This document shows, piece by piece, positions 63,544 to 64,000 of a stretch of 64,000 nt of DNA. The DNA lies in assembly GCF_900188415.1 (NCBI RefSeq), contig NZ_FZNV01000003.1, positions 1 to 64,000 of the forward strand, read 5' to 3'. This stretch comes from Maribacter sedimenticola (GTDB lineage: Bacteria; Bacteroidota; Bacteroidia; Flavobacteriales; Flavobacteriaceae). A program made the position numbers and the translations under genes. Under the pieces are notes generated by a model. The model saw only the letters and a program-made list of their open reading frames with translations, ran no database searches and was not told the DNA's origin. The first letter of the stretch is position 1. Each line of letters opens with the position of its first letter.

Positions 63544-64000
63544 ATGATGTTAACCTGGAAAGATATTATCCATTTTACCGTAAAAGGTAATCCTGAACCC
63601 GACCAAAGGGTAGAAAAATCAGCATCTGAATGGAAAGAACTATTGACCCCCGAACAGTTTAGGATTACAAGAAACAAAGGCACCGAAGCTCCACATTCCG
63701 GCGCATTATGTAGCGCTCATGAGGCGGGGAAATATGAATGTGTTTGCTGTGGTACACCATTGTTCGATTCCACTATAAAGTTTGAATCAGGAACAGGATG
63801 GCCAAGTTTTACGCAACCCATTAAGAAAAATGCCATTAAATACCATAAGGACAGTTCATTTGGTATGGTACGCGTAGAAGTATTGTGCAATACTTGCGAT
63901 GCCCATTTAGGCCATGTATTTCCTGACGGTCCTGAGCCTAGCGGTTTACGCTATTGTATAAATTCCGAGTCTATGCAGTTACAAAAAGAAGAAGTTAATG
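63544..64000 (+). CDS. msrB: Peptide-methionine (R)-S-oxide reductase, 3'-truncated by window end
   Basis: The open frame from ATG 63544 (MMLTWKDIIHFTVKGNPEPDQRVEKS...) runs to the last base of the window with no stop; 152 residues are visible. It has the MsrB motifs 'LCSAHEAGKYECVCCGTPLFDS' and 'VEVLCNTCDAHLGHVFPDGP' (four zinc Cys) and the catalytic 'RYCINSES'. It reduces R-methionine sulfoxide in proteins. No signal peptide is seen, so it is cytosolic. It may continue as a slightly longer form than usual. Confidence 0.9.
   Translation, partial: MMLTWKDIIHFTVKGNPEPDQRVEKSASEWKELLTPEQFRITRNKGTEAPHSGALCSAHEAGKYECVCCGTPLFDSTIKFESGTGWPSFTQPIKKNAIKYHKDSSFGMVRVEVLCNTCDAHLGHVFPDGPEPSGLRYCINSESMQLQKEEVN

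Overview
The window is from the chromosome of a member of the Bacteroidota, most likely a marine Flavobacteriaceae. The evidence is the gldKLMN gliding/type IX secretion genes, Bacteroidota -7 promoter boxes (TAnnTTTG), weak Shine-Dalgarno use, many lipoproteins with an S-x-C or x-S-C lipobox, and typical flavobacterial gene neighbourhoods (miaB/sigma-54 activator/lptE/secG/groESL and purH/mreBCD/mrdA/rodA). I do not assign a genus. No tRNA, rRNA, CRISPR array, transposase or integrase was recognised.

Region 1 (1-5.9 kb) is an AT-rich accessory array. Seven unrelated single genes lie on the + strand: a MORN-like fragment, two lipoproteins, a small membrane protein, a class D beta-lactamase homologue, a CBS protein with a HEPN-like Arg-x4-His motif, and a DUF3784 protein. 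Each neighbouring pair is separated by a long fold-back repeat element (six elements, called R1-R6 here). The elements share modules, have inverted outer arms of the type ACAAC...TATAAC / GTTATA...GTTGT, and begin at or inside the stop codon of the gene upstream. The layout resembles a gene-cassette array, but the elements do not match canonical attC core sites and no recombinase is in the window. This is the most interesting part of the window.

Region 2 (6-27 kb) is ordinary, more GC-rich backbone: a DinB protein, a DUF2130 coiled-coil protein, a LytS/LytR-type two-component pair, a GH113-like glycosidase, a DUF2807 protein, an RND efflux operon (adaptor, pump, TolC) with two small genes attached, two paralogous secreted leucine-rich-repeat proteins, an ABC-F ATPase, a DUF983 protein and a FAD oxidoreductase. 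A 44-residue membrane protein at 6531-6665 is easily missed.

Region 3 (27-38 kb, minus strand) holds gldKLMN, the inner-membrane motor and periplasmic core of gliding motility and the type IX secretion system. Upstream lie an arginase-fold protein that has lost its metal ligands and topA. An LVIVD-repeat lipoprotein and a multi-pass membrane protein follow.

Region 4 (38-45 kb, plus strand) has miaB, a sigma-54 activator, lptE, a gene of unknown function and secG in a tight operon. groES-groEL follows, with a possible sigma-54-type promoter.

Region 5 (45-53.5 kb, minus strand) is a metal-handling island, probably for copper: two secreted HMA proteins, a TonB-dependent receptor with a Cys-Cys plug motif, a CopA-type P1B ATPase, an NHL-repeat lipoprotein, a beta-barrel protein and a HYC_CC_PP-type protein. 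No regulator is visible. A 32-residue Lys/Ala/Pro-rich micropeptide lies beside it. The TonB receptor carries an in-frame tandem 19-bp repeat.

Region 6 (53.7-64 kb) has a lipoprotein, a GAF/fRMsr-type protein, purH, the rod-shape cluster mreB-mreC-mreD-mrdA-rodA, a secreted or membrane-anchored nuclease on the opposite strand, and the start of msrB, which runs off the end.
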